Shown here: positions 7,944 through 15,960 of the stretch, piece by piece
How the letters are laid out: every line of letters starts with the position of its first letter
Position numbering within the stretch: the first letter of the stretch is position 1
Assembly: GCA_035499295.1 (NCBI GenBank)
Contig: DATJZG010000107.1
Span: 1-36,956, forward strand
Origin: DATJZG01 sp035499295
GTDB lineage: Bacteria > Myxococcota > Myxococcia > Myxococcales > Anaeromyxobacteraceae
Reading direction: 5' to 3'
Length of the DNA stretch: 36,956 nt
Program-made: the position numbers and the translations under genes
The notes under the pieces: generated by a model
Told to the model about the DNA's origin: nothing
Seen by the model: the letters and a program-made list of their open reading frames with translations, nothing else
Databases searched by the model: none

Positions 7944-8741
7944 TCACCGCCAGGTGATTTGTGCCGGCCTGCGAGCCGGCATGCGGACGTGCTGAAACTC
8001 CGGATAACCTACAATTGCTCCACCACACATGCGGCAACCCGATGGGAGCTCCAGCGCTGAATGAACCCAGGGAGAGCTGTTCGCAGCTTGCTGGAGGAAC
8101 CCTGCCCAGCAGGTGCCTAGGCCGAAAGATGGCGCCGCCAGCTCCAGGGTGGCGACCGCGATGGCCGCCGAGAGATTCACCGCAGGATCGTCGACGGCAC
8201 CGCAAGCGACGATGAGGTGCGGGGCATTGCGCAGGATAGGATCGAGTCCCATGTCCCATGCCCTCAGCATGCCCTTCACTCCGGGCACGTTTTCGAGCCC
8301 GCGAAGCCAGTCCACCACCACCGCGGAAACCCGCTGGAGCTCCGCGGGGTCCAGGAGGACCAGCCAGCGAACGGACTGGGTATTCATGCCGGTCGGCGCG
8401 TAGCGGACGATGTCGAGCAGGCGCGAGAGCGTGGTCCGGTCGACCGGGTCGGATCGAAATCGCCTGCAGGACCTTCGCCCCTTGATGAGCTGCTCCATTC
8501 GCTCCGGGGTAGATCGCCAGTCGGGAGCGAGAGGCGCGCAGTCATCGGGCGTCATCCGGCAGTGGCTGAGCGCACGGACTGGGCAGACGGCAACGCAATG
8601 GCCGCAGGTGATGCACCCCTTCTCGATCTTCTGAACAGTCGTCGGGAAACCGTCTTCCTGGACGATGATCCCCACTGGACAGGCTCTCGCACAGAGCCCG
8701 CATTGCGAACACGTCTGCTTGTCGACCGCGATCAAGGCCAT
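7944..8741 (-). CDS. Ferredoxin-nitroreductase fusion protein
   Basis: In 265 residues there are two N-terminal 4Fe-4S motifs, CSQCGLCARACP (about 11-22) and CITCGHCVAVCP (about 43-54). A nitroreductase domain follows from about residue 80 (RRSCRRFRSDPVDRTTLSRLL, PTGMNTQSVRWLVL, then GLGTCWAGFLQQAA), giving an FMN-binding oxidoreductase with its own electron relay. Such fusions are common in anaerobic and facultative deltaproteobacteria and clostridia; physiological substrates are mostly unknown. It is the first gene of the operon with moxR and coxE-like genes, and may be the metalloenzyme-like partner they handle, which is inference. Confidence 0.9.
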   Translation of the reverse strand: MALIAVDKQTCSQCGLCARACPVGIIVQEDGFPTTVQKIEKGCITCGHCVAVCPVRALSHCRMTPDDCAPLAPDWRSTPERMEQLIKGRRSCRRFRSDPVDRTTLSRLLDIVRYAPTGMNTQSVRWLVLLDPAELQRVSAVVVDWLRGLENVPGVKGMLRAWDMGLDPILRNAPHLIVACGAVDDPAVNLSAAIAVATLELAAPSFGLGTCWAGFLQQAANSSPWVHSALELPSGCRMCGGAIVGYPEFQHVRMPARRPAQITWR

Positions 8742-9163
8742 ACCGCCTCCAGGTTGGTCTCCCCGTTGCGTCCGGCTAACGTCGGGGTCAGTAGCCGTTC
8801 TTCACGAGAGGAGAGCATGGCCTGTTCCAATGCAATTCCACGTCTCCTCGCGTGGTTACCGCGACGCTCGCAACGGGCCGCTAACAACGGGCTGTGATTT
8901 GCCATACGCTGTGACGCAACCGGGGGGCACCAGCGACAGGATGAGTCCACGCGCCGACTCGAGAAGCATCCTCGCGGCGGCCCCCCATCGCCCAGTGGAG
9001 CCTGGCGCACTCGGTCGCGATCTGGCGTTGCCGGCGAAACGCAAAGGACGACTTCGATGGCGAGCGCATTCCTGAAAGGCTTGGGTACTTCTTCAACCAA
9101 CCCAGGCGTGCGCGCCACACGCCCCGTTCGGGCACCCTTGCGCTCTCGGTGCGCGCGCACTAT
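8742..9163. other. Divergent intergenic region without a supportable gene
   Basis: About 420 bases between the divergent nitroreductase and ArsR genes. The left part must contain the promoter of the nitroreductase operon. Open frames across it have no motif I recognise and no convincing ribosome site. Confidence 0.5.
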
Positions 9164-9179
9164 TTAACGATTACGTTAA
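9164..9179. promoter_or_regulatory. Palindromic operator upstream of arsR-AHSA1
   Basis: TTAACG-ATTA-CGTTAA is a perfect 6-4-6 inverted repeat in an AT-rich island 50 bases upstream of the ArsR start. Position and symmetry suit the binding site of the ArsR-type regulator it precedes. Confidence 0.65.
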
Positions 9180-9229
9180 TTAACAATCCAGTGATGCACC
9201 CTCGCTGTAAACACAGGGGTGGACGGCCC

Positions 9230-9580
9230 ATGAGGATCGATCACCTGTCCGCTACCTTCGCCGCTCTGGCCGATCCGACTCGCCGCGCCATCCTGGCACG
9301 CCTGGCCGAAGGCCAGGCCAACCCGAGCGAGTTGGCGCGGCCATTCACGGTCAGCCAGCCGGCTATTTCCCGGCACCTCAAGGTTCTGGAGCGCGCCGGG
9401 CTCATTTCGCGCGGGCGAGAGGCGCAGTCGCGCCCCTGCCGCATCGAGGTGACCCGCCTGCGCGAGGCGACGCGGTGGATGGAGCGCTACCGTGCCTTCT
9501 GGGAGGGGAGCTTCGACCGCCTGGATCGTTACCTGGCGGAGCAGACAAGAGAGGAGAGCCGCTGTGAACGCAAACGCTGA
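9230..9580 (+). CDS. ArsR-family (SmtB-like HTH) regulator
   Basis: I start this at ATG 9230, which has GGTGGA upstream and gives MRIDHLSATFAALADP, the standard N-terminus of the group; the product is 116 residues. The winged helix is clear: LADPTRRAILARLAEG, SELARPFTVSQPAISRHLKVLERAGLI and the wing with RPC. There are no metal-binding cysteine pairs, so this is the metal-independent subgroup that controls an adjacent SRPBCC/AHSA1 gene. It overlaps that gene by 17 bases, and both are probably autoregulated through the palindrome at 9164. Confidence 0.92.
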   Translation: MRIDHLSATFAALADPTRRAILARLAEGQANPSELARPFTVSQPAISRHLKVLERAGLISRGREAQSRPCRIEVTRLREATRWMERYRAFWEGSFDRLDRYLAEQTREESRCERKR

Positions 9581-10472
9581 TTCCATCGCACCGCAGGCGC
9601 CCAACGAGATCCTGACCAGCCGCGTTTTCGACGCCCCGCGGGAGCGGGCCTTCGAGGCATGGACCCGCCCCGAGCACCTCGAGCGGTGGTGGGGACCACG
9701 CGGCTTCACTACCACTACCCATGCCTTCGACTTCCGCGTGGGAGGGCAATGGCGGCTCACCATGCACGGGCCGGACGGCACCGCCTATCCAAATCGCGTC
9801 GTGTACGAGGACATCGTTCCCGGCGAGCGGATAGTCTGGACGCACCACGGCGGCCTGGAGGGCGTGCCCGCACAGTTCCGCGCCACCGTCACCTTTGCAT
9901 CCCGGGACGGGCGAACCGAGGTGACGCTGCGCCAGGTGTTCCACACTGCTGCCGAGCGCGACACGGTGGTCGAGCGCTACGGCGCGGCCAGCGGCGCCGA
10001 GGAGACGCTCGCCCGCCTCGGCGAGCGCGTGGCCGATATCGCTCGCGGCGTGCCCGACCTGCGCATGACCCGGGTTTTCGACTTTCCGCCGGAGCGCGTC
10101 TTCGCTGCCTGGAGTGCGGCGGAGCGCGTGGCGCGCTGGTTTACCCCGGCGCCGCTCACCACCTCGCGCTGTGAGGTCGACCTGCGGCCGGGCGGCGCCT
10201 TCCGGGTGACCATGCGAATGCCGGACGGAAGCGAGCACCCCATGGACGCCCAGTTCACCGATGTGATCCCCGGGGTGCGCATCGCCTTCACGGCGCGCGT
10301 GGCCGGCGACCTCGACATTCTCACCACTGTGACATTCGCCGACGAGGGAGGGAAGACGCGGCTTACCGCGCTCCAGACGTACTCGCACATCTCGGACGCG
10401 ACGAAAGGCGCTCACGCCGGGTGGGCGCAGACGCTCGACCAGCTCGAGGTCGAGATCCGTCGGGCACCGTGA
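9564..10472 (+). CDS. Tandem AHSA1 (SRPBCC) domain protein
   Basis: A GTG start at 9564 with AGAGAGGAGAG upstream gives a 302-residue protein. Two SRPBCC/AHSA1 domains follow one another: the first at about 12-150 (VFDAPRERAFEAWTRPEHLERWWGP, WRLTMHGPDG) and the second at about 165-300 (VFDFPPERVFAAWSAAERVARWFTP, FRVTMRMPDGSEHP). Each has the hydrophobic-cavity fold related to the Hsp90 activator Aha1 C-domain. Most bacterial members are single-domain, so the tandem is a fusion. In-operon ArsR regulation is typical of the family; ligand unknown. Confidence 0.9.
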   Translation: MNANADSIAPQAPNEILTSRVFDAPRERAFEAWTRPEHLERWWGPRGFTTTTHAFDFRVGGQWRLTMHGPDGTAYPNRVVYEDIVPGERIVWTHHGGLEGVPAQFRATVTFASRDGRTEVTLRQVFHTAAERDTVVERYGAASGAEETLARLGERVADIARGVPDLRMTRVFDFPPERVFAAWSAAERVARWFTPAPLTTSRCEVDLRPGGAFRVTMRMPDGSEHPMDAQFTDVIPGVRIAFTARVAGDLDILTTVTFADEGGKTRLTALQTYSHISDATKGAHAGWAQTLDQLEVEIRRAP

Positions 10473-10528
10473 GGGGAGCTCCCTGCGGTACCGGAACCTC
10501 TCTGCCCGGGGTGGCCGGCTCCCGTTTC

Positions 10529-11132
10529 ACAGCGAGCTGCGCGCGCGCCGGCGAGAGCTGACTCGCAAGCAACGGGGCTCGCGCACCCAGGCCAAGGCTC
10601 GTCAGCGCGTCGCTGCCCCGTACGAGAAGATCGCCAATCGCCGCCGCGACTTCTTGCGCAAGACCACCGCCGCCTGGTGATCCTGCTCGCACTCATCGCC
10701 ACCGAGATCCTCGCGGTGAAGCACGTGACGACCGAGGGCGATGCCCGGAACAAAGCCCACACCGTCAGATGCGCCACGTCCCCTGCGCTGTTCCTCCAGA
10801 TGCTGCGAGCCAAAGCGCAAGAGGCGGGGCTCGCCTGGCTCCCCACTCGCACCGTGAAGCCATCCCAGACCTGCTCGACCTGCGGACGGCAGGAGCGAAC
10901 ACCTCTGGCGCAGCGAGTCCATCGCTGCGCCTGCGGGACGGTGCTCGGCCGGGACGAGAACGCGGCCCGGGTGATGCTGAACTGTGCGCTCAGCGCCTGG
11001 CCGGGAGCCGGCCAGGTGTGGAGGGACCGCAGAAGCGGTCCTGTCGAAGCAAACTTCACCTGGAACTCCTGCTCAGGTGGAGAGTTCATGAGCTCTGGGA
11101 CCCACTCGCCCTATGCCGGAGGACCTTCGTGA
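10529..11132 (+). pseudogene. TnpB (IS605 OrfB) relic, C-terminal half
   Basis: The first half reads SELRARRRELTRKQRGSRTQ then KIANRRRDFLRKTTAAW in one frame, with a TGA at 10678-10680. The second half continues in another frame: LIATEILAVKHV, the zinc ribbon CSTCG...CACG and DENAARVML (RuvC-III). These are the TnpB bridge helix, RuvC-II surroundings, zinc ribbon and last catalytic Asp. The N-terminal 170 or so residues including RuvC-I are absent, so it cannot be an active nuclease. The segment 26291-26610 is a close relative. It lies right after the AHSA1 gene. Confidence 0.8.
10997..11041 (+). other. Two adjacent perfect hairpins at the tnpB 3' end
   Basis: CTGGCCGG-gag-CCGGCCAG at 10997-11015 and GGACCGC-agaa-GCGGTCC at 11024-11041 are perfect stems of 8 and 7 bp. 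IS605-type elements carry hairpins at their right end, and in active elements this region overlaps the 3' end of the guide (omega) RNA. The family link is established knowledge; whether this copy is transcribed is unknown. Confidence 0.5.
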
Positions 11133-11650
11133 CCCTTACCGAGCAGCGCCTCGTCTCTGTGGCGCTCATCGAACGCGGAATCCTTATCGTGCGCGGGCAC
11201 AGGGTGATGCTCGATGAGTACCTGGCGTCCCTGTATGGCGTTGAAGTGAAGGTGCTCAACCAAGCGGTGAAGCGCAACGTCGAGCGCTTCCCCGCCGACT
11301 TCATGTTCCAGCTCACGGCCGAGGAGGCTCAGAACTTGAGGTCACAAACTGTGACCTCAAGTTCTTGGGGCGGTCGACGGTACCTGCCCTTGGCCTTCAC
11401 CGAACAAGGCGTCGCCATGTTGTCGAGCGTTCTTCGCAGCGAGCGTGCAGTCAGGGTGAACATCGAGATCATGCGAGCATTCGTGCGCCTGCGCCAGGTA
11501 CTCCAGAGTAATGCCGCCCTCGCACAGAAGCTCGCAGCCTTGGAGAGGAAGTACGACGCTCAGTTCAAGGTCGTCTTCGACGCGATCCGTGAGCTCATGG
11601 AGCCGCCCGCGAAGGCCCAGCGACGCATCGGCTTTCGAGGAGGGCGGTGA
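11129..11650 (+). CDS. ORF6N-domain protein
   Basis: I start at GTG 11129, with GCCGGAGGACC upstream, giving 173 residues. Residues about 14-100 match the phage ORF6N DNA-binding domain: VMLDEYLASLYGVEVKVLNQ, VKRNVERFPADFMFQLT, then LPLAFTEQGVAMLSSVLRS and VNIEIMRAFVRLRQ. A coiled region (LAQKLAALERKYDAQF) follows. ORF6N proteins occur in phages, prophages and genomic islands, often as antirepressor-like or accessory proteins. The start overlaps the end of the tnpB relic frame, suggesting that the IS inserted just upstream. Function in this host is unknown. Confidence 0.87.
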   Translation: MTLTEQRLVSVALIERGILIVRGHRVMLDEYLASLYGVEVKVLNQAVKRNVERFPADFMFQLTAEEAQNLRSQTVTSSSWGGRRYLPLAFTEQGVAMLSSVLRSERAVRVNIEIMRAFVRLRQVLQSNAALAQKLAALERKYDAQFKVVFDAIRELMEPPAKAQRRIGFRGGR

Positions 11651-12057
11651 CGCCCGTGCGACCCGCAAACTCGCCGCCGCCTACCCGCGTCTCGTCCGCC
11701 GCTGAGGACCGGGATGCGGCTCGCTGCGATCGAGCGACCGGCGCGAGAGAGGGACGCGAGAGGGCGACACGAGCGCGCGATGGTTCGGACAAGCGCAACA
11801 CGCTGGACATGCTCAACAGCCCGGCGGCCGAGGTCGTTCTCGCGGCATCATCCATCACCCGCGATGCAGCGCGGCGTGTGCTCTTTGGCGAACTCCAGGA
11901 CCAATAGGAGCGTCGACGTGCTCGGGTGCAGTGGGCCAAACAGGAGTCCACCGGTCGCCGCTCGCCACATCATCGCTCGAGGCAATCGGGCCCAGTGACC
12001 GCGAACGCGTTGCGTTTTGGCGCTCCAGGGTCTCTGCCCCCTCCCCTGCCGCGCGGG
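11651..12057. other. Stretch with no supportable gene
   Basis: About 400 bases after the ORF6N gene. An 86-codon frame at 11647-11907 overlaps its stop, but its composition is Arg/Ala-rich and shows no motif. I do not call a gene here. Confidence 0.45.
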
Positions 12058-12258
12058 CTATGGCAGCGCTCCCTCAGCTTCCCGTAACTCCATGAGCATC
12101 TCGCCGGCGATGCCTCGAGCCTCCTGCTCAAGCGCCCTCAAGCGCCTCGCCAATCTGTCGTCTACCGGATAGCGCTCAAGTACTTCGAGCAGCTTCTCGG
12201 CGGAGAGGTACGCCGCACACCCAATGCACTCCAGACGCTGCAGCTCATCCTGGCGCAT
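12058..12258 (-). CDS. 66-residue hypothetical protein
   Basis: Start ATG 12258 has GGAGAT six bases upstream; the product is MRQDELQRLECIGCAAYLSA followed by helical sequence rich in Glu, Arg and Leu. It lies ten bases downstream of the gene at 12269-12553 and is presumably co-transcribed. A two-gene arrangement of a short RHH-like protein and a short helical protein recalls toxin-antitoxin or plasmid-stability units, but no toxin or antitoxin family is recognised. Confidence 0.65.
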   Translation of the reverse strand: MRQDELQRLECIGCAAYLSAEKLLEVLERYPVDDRLARRLRALEQEARGIAGEMLMELREAEGALP

Positions 12259-12268
12259 GGCCCATCTC

Positions 12269-12553
12269 CTATGGTCCCGGGACCTTCGAGCCCTTCTTAA
12301 TCCACTCGCGCAGCACGCGCCGGAGAACGAGCGAGGCATCCGGCTTGGAGTGACCTTCACGTTCCTTCAGGAGCTCGGCTGCGTTGATGAGCGCCGCATG
12401 AATTCCGACAGTGATCCGAAACGTGGTGACGTAAACCGAGTCTGTGCTTTCGCTCGGATGGCGCTTCGATCCTCTCGCACTGGGCTTGGAACCACTCACC
12501 ACCATCTCTTTGCCGGACTTGGATACCCCAGGCTTGAGATTTCTTGTCGCCAT
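12269..12553 (-). CDS. 94-residue hypothetical protein, possible RHH fold
   Basis: It starts at ATG 12553 and has a basic, Ser-rich N-terminus (about 1-38), then TDSVYVTTFRITVGIHAALI, a beta-strand followed by helix that would suit a ribbon-helix-helix motif, and a second helix with LVLRRVLREWIKK. First gene of a minus-strand pair. An AT-rich promoter region with several palindromes directly upstream suggests autoregulation. DNA binding is inference. Confidence 0.65.
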   Translation of the reverse strand: MATRNLKPGVSKSGKEMVVSGSKPSARGSKRHPSESTDSVYVTTFRITVGIHAALINAAELLKEREGHSKPDASLVLRRVLREWIKKGSKVPGP

Positions 12554-12575
12554 TCGCTACCTCCACAAAACGCAC

Positions 12576-12622
12576 GTGACGCGTACTAAGTACCTAGCAC
12601 GTACAATATATATATGCGTCAC
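12576..12622 (-). promoter_or_regulatory. AT-rich promoter with nested palindromes
   Basis: GTGACGC at 12576 and GCGTCAC at 12616 form an inverted repeat around a TATATATAT core and an internal GTAC-TAA-GTAC palindrome. The region is far more AT-rich than its surroundings and lies 23 bases before the gene at 12553, so it probably holds its promoter and operator. Confidence 0.5.
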
Positions 12623-12989
12623 ATCTATGGCACCTCCAAATTTCTGCGCTCTCTTCGCGTTGTAACGCGATTCCCCCACCCAAGCCGCTCAGCCCCGCCA
12701 GCCGACCGGCAAGAACCAACTTGGGATCCGGATATGGCAAAGGCATACGACCGCCGACCTTCCGGATCCTCTCCCCCGCGAGGGGTCAGAGCTCGTCTCA
12801 TTGATGTTTCGCCGCGAGATTCGGCCGTTGCGCACCCTCCAACGGACTGGTTGTTCTCGATAGCATACGTAGGTATTGAGTAGGTGATTCAGGTCTTAAT
12901 ACGTATCTAGATTCATATGCCGTACCAGTATCGGGGGTCCGGGAACCGGCCAAGTAGCAGCCAACCGGTACGGCGCGCGGGGCTCCCCC
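12623..12989. other. Stretch with no supportable gene
   Basis: About 370 bases between the promoter above and the Tn3 relic. It contains an unusually AT-rich patch at 12865-12915 with TACGTA repeats, but no gene with motif support. Confidence 0.4.
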
Positions 12990-13290
12990 AGGACAAGCGC
13001 CACTTCCAGATCCGACATGCCGCCAGTGCGCCACTGTTGTGCGGTTGCGTCGCCTCGTTCCTGCGCATTGACCCGGCGTTCCTGGCAACGAGCGAAACGC
13101 GGTGGGACCAGCCTGCTCGGATCCGCCAGCACTTCGGGTACCGTCACTTCACCGAACGGGCCGCATCCTTCCGTCTGCTGTGGCGGCTCTACACGTGGGC
13201 GTGAGTCACGAGCCCAGAGCCCGTCGACGCTCTTCGACTTCGCCACCGCCTACCCTCAGACCATGCTGCTTGCTCCCCGGGAGGTCGGTC
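12990..13290 (+). pseudogene. Tn3-family transposase N-terminal (DUF4158) relic
   Basis: The stretch FLRIDPAFLATSETRWDQPA RIRQHFGYRHFTE and LLWRLYTWA follows the N-terminal region of Tn3 transposases (arm domain, DUF4158), and after a frameshift at about 13203 the text SPSTLFDFATAY continues the pattern. The first ~70 and last ~700 residues of a normal 1000-residue enzyme are absent. It ends where the VOC relic begins. Confidence 0.5.
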
Positions 13291-13485
13291 GTGACGCTTC
13301 GCCGCGACTGCAACATCAGTTCCGCGCCACCACAAACCAAGATCGCGAAGTCGAGGCGATCACCGCCCTCCATCTCCCTCGTCTTCTCGAAGCGCCAAAA
13401 TGGAAAATGGAAGGCAGGGCTCAACAGCTTCCACGACGAGGACAGGAGTGAGCTGCTTCACGGCGATACGGTTCGGCGTTGGCAT
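13283..13485 (-). pseudogene. VOC (glyoxalase-fold) protein, frameshifted and truncated
   Basis: Starting at ATG 13485 the frame gives MPTPNRIAVKQLTPVLVVEAVEPCLPF, a typical VOC N-terminus. After a frameshift the sequence goes on as FEKTREMEGGDRLDFAILVC and GGAELMLQSRRSVTTDLPG, then stops being VOC-like at about 13283, where the Tn3 relic starts. Only one of the usual two beta-alpha-beta-beta-beta modules remains. Divergent from the Cdd1-like gene at 13540. Confidence 0.6.
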
Positions 13486-13539
13486 GACACCCTTCACTGC
13501 GCTACGATTCCACGCCGTTTGGCCCAAACGAAGACTACA

Positions 13540-13836
13540 GTGCCAAGACTGCTTCGAAACCGTCAGGATGCCCGCCTTCTTCACGACCTCCGGGGGGTCG
13601 GGAAGGCAACCCTCACCGACCTTGCGCTACTCGACATTCACGACGTCGCGGCCCTCGCGCAGCAGGACCCCGTCCTCCTCTACGAACGCCTCTGCGCCAG
13701 AACGGGAGTGCGCCAGGATCCCTGCGTCCTCGATGTCTTCTCCTGCGCGGTCGCGCAGGCGCGGAACCCTGAGCTGCCCCTGGCGCAGCGAGACTGGTGG
13801 TGGTGGTCCCGCATACGCAAGGCGACACGGCGATGA
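13540..13836 (+). CDS. Helix-hairpin-helix protein of the Cdd1 (pathogenicity locus) family
   Basis: A GTG at 13540 gives 98 residues. LRGVGKATLTDLALLDI is the helix-hairpin-helix; DPVLLYERLCARTGVRQDPCVLDVFSCAVAQAR is the family signature with the conserved RxDxCV segment; WWWWSRIRKA closes the domain. Members are small, stand-alone and of unknown function; HhH motifs usually contact DNA non-specifically. The start is uncertain since the ribosome site is weak. It diverges from the VOC relic, as small HhH genes commonly sit beside unrelated stress genes. Confidence 0.82.
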   Translation: MPRLLRNRQDARLLHDLRGVGKATLTDLALLDIHDVAALAQQDPVLLYERLCARTGVRQDPCVLDVFSCAVAQARNPELPLAQRDWWWWSRIRKATRR

Positions 13837-13878
13837 CGAAATGCACGGACCCGCGGCCGATCTCAGGGGGGTACAGGA

Positions 13879-14316
13879 ATGGAACCAAGGGAGCAGGCGC
13901 GTGTGGCGATCGAGGAGATGGTGCATCGCGAGACCAGAGCCTGGGATCAGCAAGACGCCACTGCCCTCGTTGAACTCTGCCACGCGGACATGGTTTGGCC
14001 TTGGCCACCCACGGATCGGGACCATGATCCCGCGACGTGGGTCTTCGTCATGGGGCGCTTCGATCGGGATCGTTGGACGCGAAGCTGGCAGCAGCTCTTC
14101 GCAACCCATCACCTCGTCCACAACCACCGCGAGATCTGCAAGGTCGTCGTCACGAACGAAGCCGACGGCGGCTTCGCGGTCGTAGACATCGACACGCTCT
14201 GGCGCGACGGGCAAGGCCGAAAGAACCACTGGTGTGGGCGCGTGTGCAAGGTCTACACGCGGATGCGCGATGGTCAGTGGAAGCTGATCATGCACACCGG
14301 CGTCCTTGCGTACTAA
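13879..14316 (+). CDS. NTF2-like (SnoaL-type) protein
   Basis: The 145-residue product starts at ATG 13879 with a GGGGGG ribosome site. It shows an NTF2-like cone fold: an N-terminal helix (ARVAIEEMVHRETRAWDQQD), then LVELCHADMVWPW, and the strands FAVVDIDTLWRD, NHWCGRVCKVYTRMRDGQWKLIMHTGV. Such proteins can be enzymes, ligand carriers or toxin immunity proteins; no specific residue set decides. Its TAA is the first three bases of MITE copy C, so the MITE landed at or just before the natural C-terminus. Confidence 0.82.
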   Translation: MEPREQARVAIEEMVHRETRAWDQQDATALVELCHADMVWPWPPTDRDHDPATWVFVMGRFDRDRWTRSWQQLFATHHLVHNHREICKVVVTNEADGGFAVVDIDTLWRDGQGRKNHWCGRVCKVYTRMRDGQWKLIMHTGVLAY

Positions 14317-14648
14317 GAGCTGTCCCGTAATAGGACGGGTCGGTTCGCATCGGTGCCCGGTTCGGCGTGGTCCGGCCGCAATGGCCGGTCTCATCCGAGG
14401 TTGCGCACAGTGCCCTACCGACGTTTCGCCGAGCCGCCAGGTGGCGTGTGCCGTTTTCTACCGACAGTTTTACTCGGACAGGACGTCTTGCCGCCCCAGT
14501 CTGCACAACGTACTGAACACGTTAGCAGGTAATGAATACTTTGACAAGGGGATCCAACATTCTCCGGGATTACCGCCGACGCGGGTGCTCCTTCCCGGTG
14601 GTTCCACCATCTGCGAATCGTCGCGCGCAGCTATGAATTACGCGGAGA
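14314..14648. repeat. MITE copy C, inverted relative to A
   Basis: It begins TAAGAGCTGTCCCGTAATAGGAC and runs to about 14648, matching copy A over its full length on the reverse strand, with scattered substitutions. The far terminal repeat is decayed (GAATTACGCGG instead of GAATTGCGGGACAG). It provides the stop codon of the NTF2-like gene. Confidence 0.82.
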
Positions 14649-15185
14649 CCCACGACGCGGTCGTCCTCGCGATGCTAAAAGTTCCTTCCACGCTATCAGC
14701 TCGTCCAGGAGCTCAAGAGGCGCACGTGAGGCAATCCCCGCGCGGTCTCGACCGTCTCCTTGTTACTCCTGCCCTGGTTCCGCAAATGCGCGTGCAGGTC
14801 GATGAAGCCGGGACGACCCACTTGCCCCGTGCATCGATGGGCTCAAATCCCGCGACCCCAGGTCTACTACTCGCTGAAGAAGCCCCAGTCGCTGCGCTCG
14901 GTGCGAAGCTCCGCTGAAACCGGCGCCGGGGGGGGGGGACGCTCTCTGCCGCTCGCTTCGAGAGCGAGGGCTGGGCCTCTCAACAAGCCCCGGCCGCCGC
15001 GCCTTCCTCGACGCCGAGATCGCGCGCGAACGGGGCGATAGAGCCTCGGGAGGCGTTCGACACAGCACCCTCCCCTTCCCACGCAATCCTTGAAGCGTTC
15101 GACTCCCTGGCCTACCCTCCATCACCAGCTCGCCAGAGGAGGTGACAACACGGAACGGTAAAATTGGAACTGGGAGGATGCAGAG
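14649..15185. other. Stretch with no supportable gene
   Basis: About 540 bases. Several long frames exist but none carries a motif. A run of about eleven G residues lies near 14928-14938. Confidence 0.45.
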
Positions 15186-15456
15186 ATGCGGTGGCGTGAT
15201 CTCCTCGGTGAGAATTTGTCTGTCTCGCGCAAGAACTTGGAGATGTACCTCGCCCACTTGAATAAGCGAAGCAAGACCGCCTCTCGTCTACCGATAAGTT
15301 CCTGAAGCTGGTCTACGACGACAGCTACGAGGGCCTCCTCGCCAAGGCGGGCGCAAGTTCGACGTTCCCCTCGATCTTGTCCACCAGTCCACCGACCGAG
15401 AAAGCACCAATTGCGATCTACTGGACGACTACGCCGTGTGGTTCGTCAACAAGTGA
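15186..15456 (+). pseudogene. Unrecognised gene broken by two frameshifts
   Basis: ATG 15186 has GGGAGG eight bases upstream and begins MRWRDLLGENLSVSRKNLEM. After a frameshift DKFLKLVYDDSYEGLLAKAG follows, and after another GRKFDVPLDLVHQSTDRE and CDLLDDYAVWFVNK to a TGA at 15454. The three pieces join in order into a coherent protein of about 90 residues. I do not recognise the family. Confidence 0.5.
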
Positions 15457-15691
15457 ACCTCCGGTTGGTTGGCGATATGGGGGGTCGCGCCGAAGGACAG
15501 CATCCACACTTCAAAACCGGCGGGCGAGCTGATGGCTGGCGAGGATGGCGATCCGAGTGGAAGCGACAGGCGACCTTGGGTTCGCAAGGGGGCTACCGGC
15601 AGGACACTTTGACCCCTTGGAACGATACTCGGATGTCAGTTGCGCTGGTGTCGGTATGAATGCCGCTCGGACCCCAGATGGAGCGAAAAGC

Positions 15692-15919
15692 ATGCCCGGA
15701 TACCGGCGAACGCGCGCTACCACACCCATGCTGGTAGACGTCCTTGGTGCGGTCTCCCTTTCGTTCGTTGCTCTGCTTGTGCTCGTCGTTCGCGGTGAAC
15801 GGTCGTTTCTCGCGTGGGCCGTGTTGGCTGGAGCGGTGTACGATTGGTGGATGGTTGCCGTCCGCGCGTTGAGAGAGCGCAAGGGCGACCCGAACAGGTC
15901 CAGGCCACCAACCGGGTAG
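15692..15919 (+). CDS. Small membrane protein, hypothetical
   Basis: I place the start at ATG 15692 (GGAGCG upstream), giving 75 residues; ATG 15728 is an alternative. Residues after the basic N-terminus form one or two TM helices, VLGAVSLSFVALLVLVV and FLAWAVLAGAVYDWWMVAV, separated by a short charged loop, then a basic tail. No known family. Convergent with the GNAT gene at 15961. Confidence 0.5.
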   Translation: MPGYRRTRATTPMLVDVLGAVSLSFVALLVLVVRGERSFLAWAVLAGAVYDWWMVAVRALRERKGDPNRSRPPTG

Positions 15920-15960
15920 GCGGTCTCCCTCGCTCGCTGTCGCAGCAACCAGGTGCCGGA

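Noticed and set aside
12896..13246. A 116-codon minus-strand frame
   Set aside because: It is the complement of the better-supported Tn3-transposase relic.
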